From Ciborinia camelliae (lineage: Eukaryota > Ascomycota > Leotiomycetes > Helotiales > Sclerotiniaceae): a stretch of DNA of 64,000 nt. The stretch covers positions 957,187 to 1,021,186 of the forward strand of contig JANPYM010000001.1 of assembly GCA_025890175.1 (NCBI GenBank). Direction: 5' to 3'. Position 1 is the first letter of the stretch, and each line of letters starts with the position of its first letter. The notes under the pieces are model-generated. The model was not told the DNA's origin, did no database searches, and worked only from the letters and a program-made list of their open reading frames with translations. Positions 46,176 through 58,630 of this stretch are shown here, piece after piece. The translations under genes and the position numbers were made by a program.

Positions 46176-46561
46176 CAGCAGAACCTCTATATAAGGATCC
46201 TCTATATAAGGATAACCTCTCTATTAGGATTAAATTTTGGGTCCCGTTGGATTTTAGGTGTAGAAAATGCTAATATCCCTATATCCTCTCTATTAGGATT
46301 ATCCTTGATATTCCCCGGTCCCAAAATTAAAATCTAGCCTATAATAGACCTCTTCTAAGAATATTTTTTTGAAGTATAAATGAAAATTATACTGAATTTA
46401 TGCCTGATCAGAATTAGTCGGGATCTACATACTCAAAATCGATCTAAATTAGATCAAAATGCTACCCCACCGGGATTAGCCGGAACCTCTATAAAAGGAT
46501 ACCTCTCTAGTATTCTAATTTTTGGCACTAAAAAAAACATCCTTATATAGAGGTTCTGCTG
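46176..46561. mobile_element. pogo/Tc1-mariner-type MITE, 386 bp
   Basis: Perfect 23-bp terminal inverted repeats begin CAGCAGAACCTCTATATA (left 46176-46198, right 46539-46561). The element is bounded by TA on both sides (46174-46175 and 46562-46563), the dinucleotide duplicated by Tc1/mariner elements. The end sequence resembles pogo-type termini. The interior repeats variants of the terminal motif (ACCTCTCTATTAGGAT and relatives) in both orientations, and encodes no transposase. Perfect ends suggest fairly recent movement. Confidence 0.88.
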
Positions 46562-47085
46562 TATTGAGTTTGTGCTTGAATGCTCGAACTCACATTGAGA
46601 TCACCGGATATTCTCACATACCAATGAGAGAGAACTAGAAGAAACTCCATGAGAGTGGTGTTCGTACTCCCCAAGACTTTCGGGTTCTTCAATATGAATA
46701 GCAAATTAATTCTTTTCGTCAGTTGAGACAATGGTATTAACGCCGAAATTCCAGCACCAAAAATGTGGAATGCATTCTGCTGTTCACGCATGCATGTTCT
46801 GATTGTAACCTGTCAAACGCTTGGACTACCGCTACCGGGAGCTGCATGTACGTTCCGCTTTCACTTGCCCTGTCGAATTTCTCCACTGCGTAGTAAGTAC
46901 GTACTAAGTAGACAGCCGTTAACCAATAATAATGAGCTGGAATCAAATTGAAATTAATATTCTCCGTAGATATCAAGCTTGAGTTCACCTTTAAAAAGTG
47001 GGCGATGATTTATAAGTTATAAGTGGGGATAGATACACGTACAACTTTTTACAGTCACGCCGGTTGAACTTTTGTTGATATAAAG

Positions 47086-47110
47086 TAGTTCTACATACAC
47101 TAGCTCGATA
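47086..47110. repeat. 25-bp repeat, copy 1
   Basis: The sequence starting TAGTTCTACATACACTAG is identical over 25 bp to 50378-50402. Weaker similarity extends into the right flank (AACTTTGAAGTTAAC versus TTTAAAGTTGAAC), so both are probably ends of one decayed repeat family. Confidence 0.7.
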
Positions 47111-48334
47111 CACAATAATAATATCCACAATAACTTTGAAGTTAACTGAACCATCACCAAGTAGCGCAACGTGATATTGGTACGAACCACTTTCCGTCCC
47201 GGTACCTAGCAATAATAAGTGTTCCCGAAGTCGAAGAGTACGCATTCCGCTCAGGTCCGTTACGATACTCCATAGTCTTCCCCAAACGCCTTCTCTTTGC
47301 CTCTCTGGTCTCCTAATGGTCTGTGAGGTATTTAGAGAGTCAAAAAACTTCCTGGCTATCTTCTCGACAGCCATGCCTGAAGGGCCTTGGTCAATTTTCA
47401 GAAAGGGCTCTGAATGGTCGAAATGGCCTCACTTGATCTAGTGGAAGCAAGTTTTAGTGCATTTTATCAACACACACGTTAAAAATTGCTTAGAAGTTGA
47501 CTTAAGAAACACAATAATTTGCTAAGTTATGACTTATAACTTATCAACAGCATTAGAAGCTAGCTATCTCTAGTGCCTTCTGAAAAGGGGAAAGTGCCTC
47601 CCAATTTAGAGGAGACCTTTTAGATACAGACCTTTTCAAGCCCCACTAGAGTTAGCTAGTTTTTTGGCTCTCTAAAGTCTAAATACCTCTAATAATAATG
47701 AGGATACCAAAGGTCCAGAATTCAAAGGTTGACCCTTTACACAAAAGTGACATCAACTTTCCTAAGTCTGCCTGCATGAAACATCAATGATACTCTAGTT
47801 AGATTAAATGACCTTTACAACTTGAAAGGAGCGAGATTTTTCGCCGTTTGTTGATCTTCCTCCTACCTTACCTACTAGGTAGGTACCTAGTCATGGTGGA
47901 TATCTACGACTCTACGGTATATGGGACCTAGCTCCAGCCTTCTGACAATAATAATGAACAATTCGTTGTATTAATAAGTGTGTTAAGTTGTAAGGGTTGC
48001 CTACCTAGCTAAATCAACACTCCGTACCTTTTCTTAATATGTCTTATCTTTTTGGACTTTTTGAATGGTTTGCAATTCTTAAAAAATAACGGATTCTACT
48101 AAATTATTCATTGTATTATGTTATAGCAGACCCCGTTATAATATAAATCTATACTAATTTATATTAATTCGTATTTCTTTCATAAAAAAATTGAAACGGA
48201 AGGTGAAATTCATGTGAAGTTGAAATGAAATTTGTTGGTATCACCATGAGTGGCGAAGACGGATTATACTATAGTATCGTATATGTTATTCGGCTTGTTT
48301 TTCTAAACTATACTATGCTATAGATTGTACGTAT

Positions 48335-48410
48335 ATATGTCCGCTAGCGCATACGCTTAGCTGTATAGCTAGCGCTATCCAGCAGCCGTATGCGCATGCT
48401 GTAGCATATC
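48335..48410. repeat. Cluster of short inverted repeats
   Basis: GCTAGCGCATACG at about 48342 and CGTATGCGCATGC at about 48388 form nearly complementary arms, with GCTATAC/GTATAGC-type pairs around them. The segment is locally GC-rich in an AT-rich background. No function is evident. Confidence 0.5.
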
Positions 48411-48732
48411 ACATAATTTTCCTAATAAAACTTATCAAAATATTGAAGTGAAAAGTGTATATTTTGGCTGTTTTGTGTATGTATGTAGGGATCAACTAAT
48501 ATAAGTGGAGGGGTAATTATAAAGAGCGGAAAAGGGCGGATCATTGTGCGGATTTGGACATCCAAACTAGCCCCAAGACCCCAGAAACTCTTGGAGCCAA
48601 CTTATTGAGTTTGAATTTGAATCTATTTAATATATTTATCTTCCTGGATCCTGAAACTGTGCTGTGTCGTTATTCTACTTGCATCATCATTCTTGGATTA
48701 AACATCATCACATAGGCATATATCGTGCCACT

Positions 48733-50023
48733 ATGTATTTAGAACAGAGGGCTCTCACCATCGTCATCATCAATTTTGTCTTCCTCGGCTTATCAACGAT
48801 TACATTGGCATTGAGATGTTTCGTTCGGCTAACGCGTGAGGCATTCGGCTTGGATGACTGGATGATAGTGTTGGGATGGGTAACTTGAACAACGTTCCCT
48901 CGTAGCTTGGCACTGACTTCATGTAGGTTATGTTCGTAGTAAATATCTGCATGTCGACAATGTCCGCAGTCAATGGTCTGGGTGTTCATAATCTGACTAT
49001 TACTGCCGCAGAAATGGCACCTGCAGTCAAGGTCAATACATAAGTTTAGAAAGTGATTTGATCCGAGGTAGCTGACCATGAGTATAGTACTTCACCATTT
49101 TCCAGCTATTTACATTGACAGGTACATTACCAGTCAAGGCTAGCATTTGCATCTCCCTGCTGCGCATTACGCCCAACCCGACCTACAAGAAGATTCTCTA
49201 TGCAATTATGGCCGGGTCCATTGCAACCGTTCTAATTGCAACCATCGTCGTCATTTTAACATGCCGACCCATGGCATTTACCTGGGACAAAACCATTCAC
49301 GGTGGCAAATGCAGCAGCATCTACCCCATCCTCGCGCTGAGCTATTGTTTCTCTGCCATGAACATCATCACCGACATGTGCACCGCCATCCTACCCGCAT
49401 TCATAGTATGGAATTTGAAACTCTCCCCCAGAACCAAGGTCGCCATCAGTATCCTATTAGGAATGGGTATGTTCGCTAGTATAGCCACGATTATCCGTCT
49501 CAAATATTTCCCCAACTACGCAAAAGCCATCGACTATCTCTATGGTGTCGCACCCATAGTCTGGTGGTCCACCATCGAAATCGGTCTAGGAATCATCGCA
49601 GCCTGTCTTAGTACCCTTCGGCCTCTCTTTCGCTTCGCCCTAGGAGACAGCAATTATGGTCCCTCCGACAATAAACCTTCTCCCCCCACAATCGGTACCC
49701 CACGTCAAAAAGGCTACATGAAAGCTAACGCCATCAAACTCCGGAACATCCAAGATGGGCTAGCAACGACGATGATTACCGAGGCTGGGAACGATATTGA
49801 AAGCATAGCTAATAGCGATGGAGATAAATCGAGTCAAAAGGGAATATTGCACCATATTCCAGAAAATCCCGAACCAAAATTTACGGGAAAGGAAAGTGGC
49901 ATTCTGATTACTCAGAGTTATAGTATTGAAGGTGAGGGGGCTGAGAATGCTCTTTCTGTTGGTCATAGCCGTACTGGTAGTAGTCGTGGCTCGAGGGAAA
50001 GAGAAATTGAAGATATAGTATGA
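48733..50023 (+). CDS. PTH11-like integral membrane protein (fungal rhodopsin domain)
   Basis: Three exons (48733-48879, 48927-49031, 49088-50023) encode 395 residues. The layout is that of the fungal rhodopsin-domain family: an N-terminal membrane helix IVIINFVFLGLSTITLALRCFVRLT, the motif GLDDWMIVLGW, helices around YFTIFQLFTLTGTLPVKASICISLLRI, ILYAIMAGSIATVLIATIVVILTCRP, YCFSAMNIITDMCTAILPAFIVWNL and VWWSTIEIGLGIIAACLSTLRPLF, then a hydrophilic Ser/Lys-rich tail of about 125 residues. CRPMAFTWDKTIHGGKC contains the Cys pair typical of the family. No CFEM domain is present. Members are GPCR-like and include the appressorium sensor PTH11; ligand and role are unknown here. Confidence 0.9.
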
Positions 50024-51961
50024 GTATAGCATGTGGGAGGGGTACAGCATCACCTGGTTAAAATGATGCTGGGGAATAATTCTTGATTGTCTGAAAGTCC
50101 GCGAGACGTTGAATTATAAGTTAGAAGACTGTATAGGGATGTCGGATCATGGCCATATACGAGAGTAATTTATCTACTGTTTCTAAACCGTTTGAACTCT
50201 CAAAACCATTCGAACCCTAGAGACTATTTAGACATTCAGGAATCAGAACCATCTCAATGATTCAAACCACTTGAATAAGAATTTAAATATATGAGTTAAA
50301 TGCGATTCTACATATGATAAACTACACCCCCAATCTACAAACGATAATCAAAATGTATAATATTTGTTGTTATAAAATAGTTCTACATACACTAGCTCGA
50401 TAGTTACTACAACAATATAATAAGTTCAATGATATTAAATATCCCTCCCTTTAACCATATTTAAAGTTGAACAGTACCTATAACTCAACTGTAGACTTCT
50501 ATAACCTTACCGTCATGGTAGCTAGAACTCCGTTCAACCCATCTCAAATCACAACAAACAAAATCCAACTTCCAGCAATAACGGCTAAAATAACGACGTG
50601 ATACCCAAATATCTTCACACACTCGAGTAAACGACCAACCTCTTATAGAGCAGCTTCTCATTCCGAATGTGAGAGTTACTATATTCCGGGCTTTATGGAA
50701 TACTGTAAGAGACTCGTGGTAGAGCTGGAAGTAGATATAAAATCTAGAACTAGACATCAGCATCGTCTTAACTAACCTCACTCAGCCTGAGCACTAACCC
50801 CTTTTTAAAAGAAATTGGCCTGCTGAAACGGGAATACTCGGAATACGAGCCAAAAGTAGATAAAAAAATTATCCACTTTGATAATTCATCCATTAGAAGT
50901 CTTTAGCAAAGCAATGAACTAGCTAGGTAACTATCCTCTTATGACCACGCTTAAAGGGGCATGGTCAACTTTTAAGAAGGAACTCTAAATGGCTTCGCTT
51001 AAGATTATAGAGTTACCGATTAATCAAAATGGAAGCGAGTTCTAATACGATTTAGATCATTTGATCAATGTCTACCTAGTAGTACGCCAAAAAAAATCAT
51101 TTAAAAGTAAACCCAAGAAATGCTTTTAATAATTTATCAAAAACATTTACTGAAAAAAGTGAAGGTACTCCTAATTGGGCTAAGCCCCCATTAAGGCCCC
51201 TCCCCACTGTCTACAGGCACTACCACTAGGTAGAGATGCTAGCTTATTTCTTTGCTAAATCCCTCTGTTCATCTTTAAAAATTACTTTACCCAGAACAAG
51301 CCCAAAAGGGTTTCGCCCTCAAGCGGAGTTGGGTGGGTTTAAGACTGTACTTGTACTCCCTCTATACGTAGAACTTCCAATAATCATAATATAGTAGCTA
51401 CTGTTGAATCTTTGGCTACCTTATCTTTTACAGTAGAATTTTACCACAACGGTAATATTGAGATGAGATGATATGAGAGCGAAACAATTGAATTGGTCTA
51501 TTGGAACGGAATAGGTGAATATGAAATTTGTAGATGAGATGTTTGATTCCATAATCAGGAGTTGAACTGCACAAAAACAAAAATCCAAGATACCAAAATC
51601 GAAGGACAATCTTTGCCTTGATTTAAATATAGCAAGCAGCAGAGTTAGTTGTTCTATCCCCTCTATCTATCCGATCTATACATGAACCATTATCCATCCA
51701 TCCATCCACCATTAATCTAGCTTGGCCATTGAATGCATACATACTAGTATGCACATGGGTATCATAAAACTAGGGAAAAAGTCATCCCCACCCATCCCAT
51801 TAAAATTCATGAGTGGAAAAGTCTTTCATGTCCATCCATGACCCCAAACGCTAAGAGGGTATATGTTGTACACGAAAATAAAAATGCGGCATCTAAAGAG
51901 TCATCGTCCCTCGAAAAATTCAAATCTAAACCTCAACTGTAGATCGGAATCGAGCTTGCAA
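50024..51961. other. Intergenic region with repeat remnant
   Basis: This contains copy 2 of the 25-bp repeat (50378-50402) and a minus-strand open frame (50485-50781) of unrecognised, probably degenerate, content adjoining it. The rest is AT-rich with no gene, including the 3' flank of the MFS gene from about 51620. Confidence 0.55.
50378..50402. repeat. 25-bp repeat, copy 2
   Basis: Identical over 25 bp to 47086-47110, in the same orientation, 3.3 kb away and on the other side of the PTH11-like gene. Confidence 0.7.
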
Positions 51962-54089
51962 TTAAGCAGCGCCTACCTCAATTTTCTTTCCCTTAACACT
52001 CTTCCACTCAATCGCCAAACTCCCAATAATAGTTAGACTAGCCATAACAGCCGCCACTAAAAACGATTGCGTCAGCGCATTATTATAAGAAATAGTCACC
52101 CCAGCTAGATATTCCGGAGCGATGGTTCTTTGAATGCTAGTAGCACCCGTATTTAAAACCGTTGCTGGATTCAAATCCGGTACATAGTGTGCCAAGTTTT
52201 GAGAAAGTTTGTTTGTAAAGACGTTTTGACCGATTGAGACGAAGAGGGCACCACCGAGAGTTTGCACAAAGATGATGACTGAAGTACCAGTTGGGACTTG
52301 AGAGATATCGAGGACAGTTTGGACGGCAATGAGGGGTTGTTGCATACCGAAGCCGATGCCAATCCCTGCGAGACATTGGTAGCCGATCCAGGCGGAATGG
52401 TTGGTGTCTGGTTTGAAGGTGGTTAGGAGACCGATTCCAATTGAGGAAATTACCGACGAGACTATCATGAGTGGTGCGTAGTAACCGATAGTTGTGACGC
52501 CAATGCCAGATATGATGCTGAAATGCATTGTTAGTATGGCGGTATCAAACACCAGGGATATTATACGGACCTAACAATTACCAAAGTCAACACCATAGGA
52601 ATATTAGAAATACCAGATTTAACAGCCGAGTCACCCTTAACAGCTTGAAACCAAATGGGAAGGTAGTAGATCAAAAGGAGGAAATATGATCCGAGACAGA
52701 AAGAGAACCATGCAGCAGACCACATGCTTCGCTTTTTCATGATGTTAGGTGGTACAGTGGCGCTGTCTCCTTTCCAGAATTGTATTGCGATGAATACTGC
52801 AACTAAAATTCCGAATAGTACGAATAGTGCGATGATTCGACCGTTACCCCAGGGGTATTTGGTGCCACCCCATTGAAGAGCGAGCAATAGGCAGATGATA
52901 GCTGGGATAAAGAATGAGGTACCGAGAAGATCGAATTCCTTTATACGCTCACTCCATGGGAGGTCTGCAACAGCCTCTCTATCGGGAGCTTTGAAAAAAA
53001 TTAAGATGACAAGAATAGTGACTAGAACACCAAGTAATCAGTAATTGGCAGGTATGGAAAAATACTATGATGAGACTCACCAGCTCCAATTGGAAGATTA
53101 ATGAGGAAGCACCACCTAGTGATTGAGTTATAAGACATTCAAGATGCTGAGTTTTGAAAAGGGAGGGGAGACGCATACCTCCAGGTCGCCTTGTCTGTAA
53201 AGACACCCCCTAATAATGGACCAGCAACAGAAGCAATACCATACATAGCTCCAATAAGGCCAGTATACACTGGTCGTTTAACCAAAGGCACCGAATATGC
53301 GACAATAATCAAAGCACCCGAGAAAATTCCAGCGCTCCCCAAGCCGGCAATAGCTCTTCCAACGATCAAAGAAATCGAATTTGGTGCAATACCACAGATC
53401 AAACTGCCGAGCTCGAAGATACCAATTGCAATAAGATAAACCCATTTGATCGAGAAATAGGAATAGAATTTTCCAAAGAGAAGTTGAAAGGAGGCGGTTG
53501 TGAGGAGGTCTACAAACACATGAGGTTACTTGTTGAGTTCTGTTCCTTACCCATTGGGAAATGAAAACCAATAAAGTAGAAGGGGCTCTTACAGGCAGAT
53601 CCGTACCAACCGACATCATCTAGCGAATGGAATTGATCTGTAATCTTGGGAATGGCCGTGGCAATAATAGAGTTATCCTATAAACTGATTAGAATTCAAA
53701 GTACTGTCGTTTACCCAGGTAGATTTAAACTAGAGGAAACTTACTAAGGCCATCAAGAAAACTGACAAACATAATGCCAAACTAATCAACTGTAATTTAA
53801 CACCAGTTGGGTATTCTATACCTTCTACACTAGTCATTACTCTGTTCAACTCCTCCTGGTGTACTTCAGCTGCACTCTTCGTCTTCTTCAACTCTATAGG
53901 ATTTTCATTTTCGCCTTCATGAATCGAACGTATCGTTTCAGGTTGTTTCTCCCCCGATTCAATATCCGGGTTCATATCTTCACGCGCCATAACTGCTTTC
54001 CCCGCGTCGGATTCCTTATGGAAGGTACTTGAAGAAGTGGACGATGCACTTGTTGTGGGTGGTAACTTTTCATCCGTCATCATTGCCAT
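51962..54089 (-). CDS. MFS exporter, DHA2 (14-TM) type
   Basis: Six exons (53745-54089, 53593-53677, 53179-53509, 53081-53115, 52571-53021, 51962-52517) encode 600 residues. A hydrophilic N-terminal region of about 90 residues precedes the first helix ([17 protein letters not shown]). Motif D1 ([13 protein letters not shown], across intron 1), a motif A remnant ([14 protein letters not shown]) and antiporter motif C ([14 protein letters not shown]) place it among proton-coupled drug and toxin exporters of the plasma membrane. Later helices include [39 protein letters not shown] and [13 protein letters not shown]. The open frame reaches a TTG at 54110, but the first ATG is at 54089. The substrate cannot be inferred; the nearest biosynthetic-looking gene is the FAD monooxygenase 6 kb away. 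Confidence 0.94.
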
Positions 54090-55705
54090 TTGTTTCTTCT
54101 TGATTGACAAGACTTCTTAGAACAGGAAGATACCTCGAAAGGTCGTAAGAGTAATCTTTGAAGATATGATTAACTTTAGGCAGGAATCTTTCAGAGATGT
54201 ACAGTAAGTAAGGTGGGCGGATATAGCTGTATATAAATTCAACGTAGCTACTGCCTAAGTAGGTAAACTACGTAGGTAAGTAGCTTACGGTCGAATTCGG
54301 CCGGAGAAGTCGTCCGCACGAGCAATGGGATGAAATATGTGAAATAGGTTTTACCGGTTTAAATGAACGGAGATAAGTTAGAAGTGCATTCAAAAAGAGC
54401 CTTGTCAAAATTCCTTTGCAATTGATGATTGACGATTGCTAATTGGTTGATTAATTGATATATATATATATGTAAATACCTATGTATATACGTATATAGG
54501 TATCTATATCTATATCTATATATATAAAGGAAAGAGTATTGTTACGTTAGGTAGGAAGAACATTAAAGTGATTGGTTATGTTGATAGTCCGGTAGACCAG
54601 GGTAGGGTAGGGCATGATACAATAAATCCTGGGGTAACCAATTAAGGTTATTTCTTTAGCGTCTTATTATAAGATGACTTTCTTTACGGAGTAGGCCTGA
54701 GTCATCGGCACGTCGGGTGTTCAAAAAGTCCGAATAAGCAGACCTTACCTATTACCTACTTTTACTCCGTGCAGATTTTGGGAAACAGCATTATCGCAAG
54801 CCACCTAGGTAGGCAGTAGGTAAGTGGTGAGATTCGGTGATGATTGTAATGAATTTCGCATCGTGTTTCACGGCGAGTCCGTTGAGATGAATACCTATTG
54901 GCTCGAATCTAATTAGACTAATCCACATACACGGTCATGATTGTATTACCTCAATTCGACTCATAATGATTTTCTTTCCATAAGATTACTCGATACAAAT
55001 CAAGCCACATGAAGTAAGCGAAAGGGCGTCTCGCGACATGGCACGGTGCTGACACGTTTACGTACAACAGATAGTACGCAAGGACAAACATCTTATATGG
55101 AACCAGGAGTCGAAGCTCCATCACAAATGAATATGGAGCTACTTGAATGTAAAATCCAATCTTCAGCTCAACACAGGACCACTAGTTCTAACTAACTTAA
55201 CTTATCAGGGCTTCAATGTGAAGTCTCCCACTCCTTTTCGGGTCCATGTGTGATTGAACCAAATATGATAAAAAAAACCTCTCATTGCATTCTTTATGTC
55301 AGATTAACCTTGAGTGATATATCAAAGCGCTACCCTATACCCCTTACAGTATTATCTTTCCATCCACGAAATAAGCCCACGTCAATGAGGGTAGGCGAGA
55401 CATATGATAGGTACGAACACAAAGACGAAAACGAAAACCCTCCCTCCCTCCATTTCATGGGAATCATTTAATTCAAATTCAAACTCATCATAGAAAATCA
55501 CCATACTGTAAAATGATTTTCATTATCGAGCTAACTTTTTGTACGCTGCCCAATCTATCAACTCTCTCATAAGACGACCAGAAAAGGTCAAGGGCCCAAA
55601 CATATCGATCTTTCTTCCACTAGATCCCACTATACATTGCCTGCATCCATTGCATTCCTATCTTGAACTATCTACTTTAAGTGTGGAAGCCCTGATTCCA
55701 TCCTC
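54090..55705. other. Intergenic region with TA-rich microsatellite
   Basis: No gene is visible. The region contains a TA/TATC microsatellite at 54458-54526, several TACCTAGGTAGG-type motifs (near 54255 and 54800), and the 3' flank of eIF2 gamma. It is the upstream region of the MFS gene. Confidence 0.6.
54458..54526. repeat. TA/TATC-rich microsatellite
   Basis: An uninterrupted (TA)n run is followed by imperfect GTATATAC and (TATATC)n units over about 70 bp. Confidence 0.85.
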
Positions 55706-57315
55706 TTAAGAAGTGCTTGGATCAAGAGTCACACCAGCTGCAATAGTGGCCCAACCAATCAATCTCCAATGCTTTTCAATACGACGACTTAGCGCAACCT
55801 TCTCTCCAATGTTTGTACAAGCAGGGTTGGTCAAGAGCAATTTAGCTGCATCTTGCTTGACAGCCATAACCTTAGCACCAGTAGCAGTAGATCCGATGTT
55901 AACCATGAGAACCTCGTTCTTTGTAAGCTTGGTAACCTTGGCTTGTTTACCATCAGCGGTCTTAACACCCAAGAGACGACGCAACAGATAATAGTTGACT
56001 TCGATTTCGATGTAGATATCAGGAAGACGGCCCTTGAGACCGAGAACGAAACCGACGAGACGATCGGCACGGCAAAGAGTTGGATCGATTCGAGTACCAA
56101 CACCAATAAGTCCTCCTGGAACAGCATATTTCAACTCGTTATTCTCGGAGTTAAGCGTGATGATTCTGCTGAAAATTGGTTGACACTTAACACCCCCCTT
56201 TTCGTCACGAGAAACGATACCAGGTCTAATCTCGATTTCGTCACCCAACTTGATGACACCGTGCAAGATACTTCCACCAGCAACACCACCCTTCAACTCG
56301 TCGATTTCAGCACCTGGCTTGTTAACATCGAAAGATCGAATAACAATCATTTGTGGATCCATTGTAAAATCTCTTGGTGGGACAGGGATGGTAGATACAA
56401 GCGCTTCGTTGACGGCATCGATGTTGAACTTCAATTGGGCGGAGATAGGAATGATTGGTGCTCCACCTGCAACAGTTCCTCTGATGAACTTCAATATCGA
56501 CTGGTAATGTTGGTTTGCGCCTTCTTCTCTCATCAAATCGACCTTGTTCTGTAGAATAATGACCTTGTCGAGCTTCATAATTTCGATAGCTGCCAAATGT
56601 TCCGATGTTTGTGGTTGCGGGCAAGTTTCATTTCCAGCAATAAGTAGGAGCGCGGCGTCCATGACGGCTGCACCAGACAACATAGTACTCATGAGAATAT
56701 CGTGACCAGGGCAATCGACGAAGCTATTCGTGTTAGCTGTTGCTGCAGCATCTAAATCTAAGCAATAATGACTTACGAAACATGTCTAAGAAGTCTGTAT
56801 GTACCACCACATCCTTCTCTCTCACACGGTGGATCAACCTCCTTCGAACTCATGTAACTTCTAAAGCATCCTGGTCTTGGGCACTCCTTGTTATCGCATT
56901 GGTAAATCTTCGCATTGGCATAACCAAGCTTAATCGTAATATTCCTCTCCAACTCGTTCTTAAATCGAACAGTTTGTACTCCTGAAATAGCTTTCACGAC
57001 AGTTGACTTTCCGTGCGCCACATGTCCAATAGTACCAATATTGATTGTTGCTTGTCTTGCGATAATTTCTGGTGTAAGGGGATTCAGAGTCTTCACATCC
57101 AAATCTTTTGGTTCGGTTTGAGGTGGTAAGGTAGGTCGGACGATAGCTGGCGCAGGCTCTTTATGTGATGATTTCTTTAATGCGGATTTGATTGGCTTCT
57201 CGTCAATATCCTCGACATTGTCGTCAACCTCTTGCGCCTCAAGGTTAGGGGATCCAGGGTTAGAATCAGATTCCGATTCCAGATCGTTCCCAAACTTGTC
57301 ACCGTTTGAAGCCAT
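55706..57315 (-). CDS. gcd11: Translation initiation factor eIF2 subunit gamma
   Basis: Two exons (56777-57315 and 55706-56723, one 53-nt intron) encode 518 residues. The protein delivers initiator Met-tRNA to the 40S ribosome as part of the eIF2 GTPase. GTPase motifs are G1 GHVAHGKST (near residue 98), G3 DCPGHD (rebuilt across the intron) and G4 NKVDLM. The zinc-binding knuckle with four Cys typical of the gamma subunit is present ([11 protein letters not shown] and CEREGC). Domain 2 and 3 signatures include [13 protein letters not shown] and [14 protein letters not shown]. The N-terminal 80 residues are acidic and Ser-rich, an extension common in fungi. Start at 57315 is an ATG with no upstream frame. 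Confidence 0.97.
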
Positions 57316-57750
57316 GTTGCGCAGTTGTTCTCAGGTGGGGTTTTGCTATTTTCTTAAATATTTGCGTGGCGGGGTAATTGGGTGAATTCCCTTAATGTAG
57401 AGGTGTCTGGGTCGCTAGAGTAATCTCAGATAGCTCAATATGTTCCCAAATATCCAATCTGGAATTCGAGAAAGGATTCAAATTTTGTGGGTAGTTCTCC
57501 TCGTCAACTTGTAAATGGGCAAGATTTCGAATCTGGATAATATTCTTTGACGTGGGTGACTCAACCGAGAAAACAAACAATCTCGGTCACCGTAGTCCCA
57601 CGATTTCGCTGACTAGCGGGTACCGCCGGACATGATGTGTTTCAATAAATTAATGTCTCCAAGAACACAACTCCCATAATAGAAAAGTAGAAGAATTACA
57701 CACACACAAAGTTTAAAGCCAGTTTCACTTCCTTGGAGAAATATAACGCA
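57316..57750. other. Short divergent promoter (eIF2 gamma / DUF1640 gene)
   Basis: This 435-bp interval separates two divergent housekeeping-type genes. No specific regulatory motif was recognised. Confidence 0.6.
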
Positions 57751-58630
57751 ATGGCGAAGTCAATTCTGAACTCCGCACAGACGCTACCTCGATTCTTACT
57801 CCCCAAATTGAGCTGGCAGACACGATCATCAATACCCCCGCATACTGTTCGAGCATTGAGCGCAGCAGCAAATAATAATGGAAAGTCTACAAGACCGGTT
57901 TCTGGACAGCATATGTTCAATGGAGCACGATCAGTAGGAAATGGAAACAAGCCTCGAACTAGTATATTACAAGAACCCTCTTGTCGAAGAGCATTCCATG
58001 CAACCCCTCGTCGGCCCCGGGACCACCATTTCGATACTCTGAAGTTTGTCCAGAAGTTAAGGGATGAGGGTTTCACAGAACCGCAAGCTGTAGCTATGAT
58101 GAAAGTACTCAGCGATGTTATTGAAGAAAGGTAATCATCTTTATACCTTTCACATACTCCCCCCTTGAGCGCTCACTGCAGTCAATTGACACTTCCCCAG
58201 TATCCAAAACCTAACCCGCACAATGGTCCTCCGCGAAGACGCAGCCCGCGCAACGTACACCCAAAAAGTTGACTTCGCCGCCCTACGCAGCGAACTTCTC
58301 TCCGCAGATTCCACCGAATCATCCACAACCCGCGCCTCACACGAGCGACTCACCAATGATCTCGCTAAACTTAACGCCCGTCTGCGCGACGAAGTCTCCC
58401 GAACACAGGCCTCTGTTCGATTAGACTTGAACTTGGAAAAGGGCAGGATAAGAGAAGAGGCCAATGTTCAAGATCTCAAGATTAAGGAGACGGAAACGAA
58501 AATTGAGCAGGAAGTGGCTGGGTTGAGGGAGAAGTTGGAGGGTGTTAAGTTTCAAACGTTGCAGTGGTTAATGGGAGTTTGCACGGGTACGGCGGCATTA
58601 ATTTTGGGTGCTTGGAGATTGTTGATGTAG
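57751..58630 (+). CDS. Mitochondrial DUF1640 / FMP32-MCUR1-like coiled-coil membrane protein
   Basis: Two exons (57751-58130 and 58201-58630, one 70-nt intron) encode 269 residues. The N-terminal 85 residues are rich in Arg, Ser and Ala without acidic runs and look like a mitochondrial presequence. HHFDTLKFVQKLRDEGFTEPQAVAMMKVLSDVIEE is the family signature helix. A long coiled coil follows (about 125-240, RLTNDLAKLNARLRDEVSRT, EANVQDLKIKETETKIEQEV), then a C-terminal membrane helix LQWLMGVCTGTAALILGAWRLL. Family members (yeast Fmp32, human MCUR1/CCDC90B) sit in the inner membrane and have been linked to cytochrome oxidase assembly and calcium uniporter regulation. The start at 57751 is the first ATG; the open frame begins slightly upstream at a TTG. 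Confidence 0.92.

Larger units (their letters stand above)
45832..48732. other. Repeat-rich, AT-rich intergenic region
   Basis: This 2.9-kb stretch contains the pogo-like MITE (46176-46561), one copy of a 25-bp repeat (47086-47110), a TACCTACTAGGTAGGTACCTA motif zone near 47870-47890, an AT-rich segment at about 48060-48200 that begins like a second TIR end (TATAGCAGACCCCGTTATAAT at 48122), and strong short palindromes at 48335-48410. The minus-strand frame at 46991-47374 is open but without recognisable family. Confidence 0.6.

Noticed and set aside
51962..54089. MFS gene as the GlcNAc transporter NGT1
   Set aside because: It has the DHA2 (14-TM) drug-export layout with antiporter motif C, and lies 26 kb from the GlcNAc genes.
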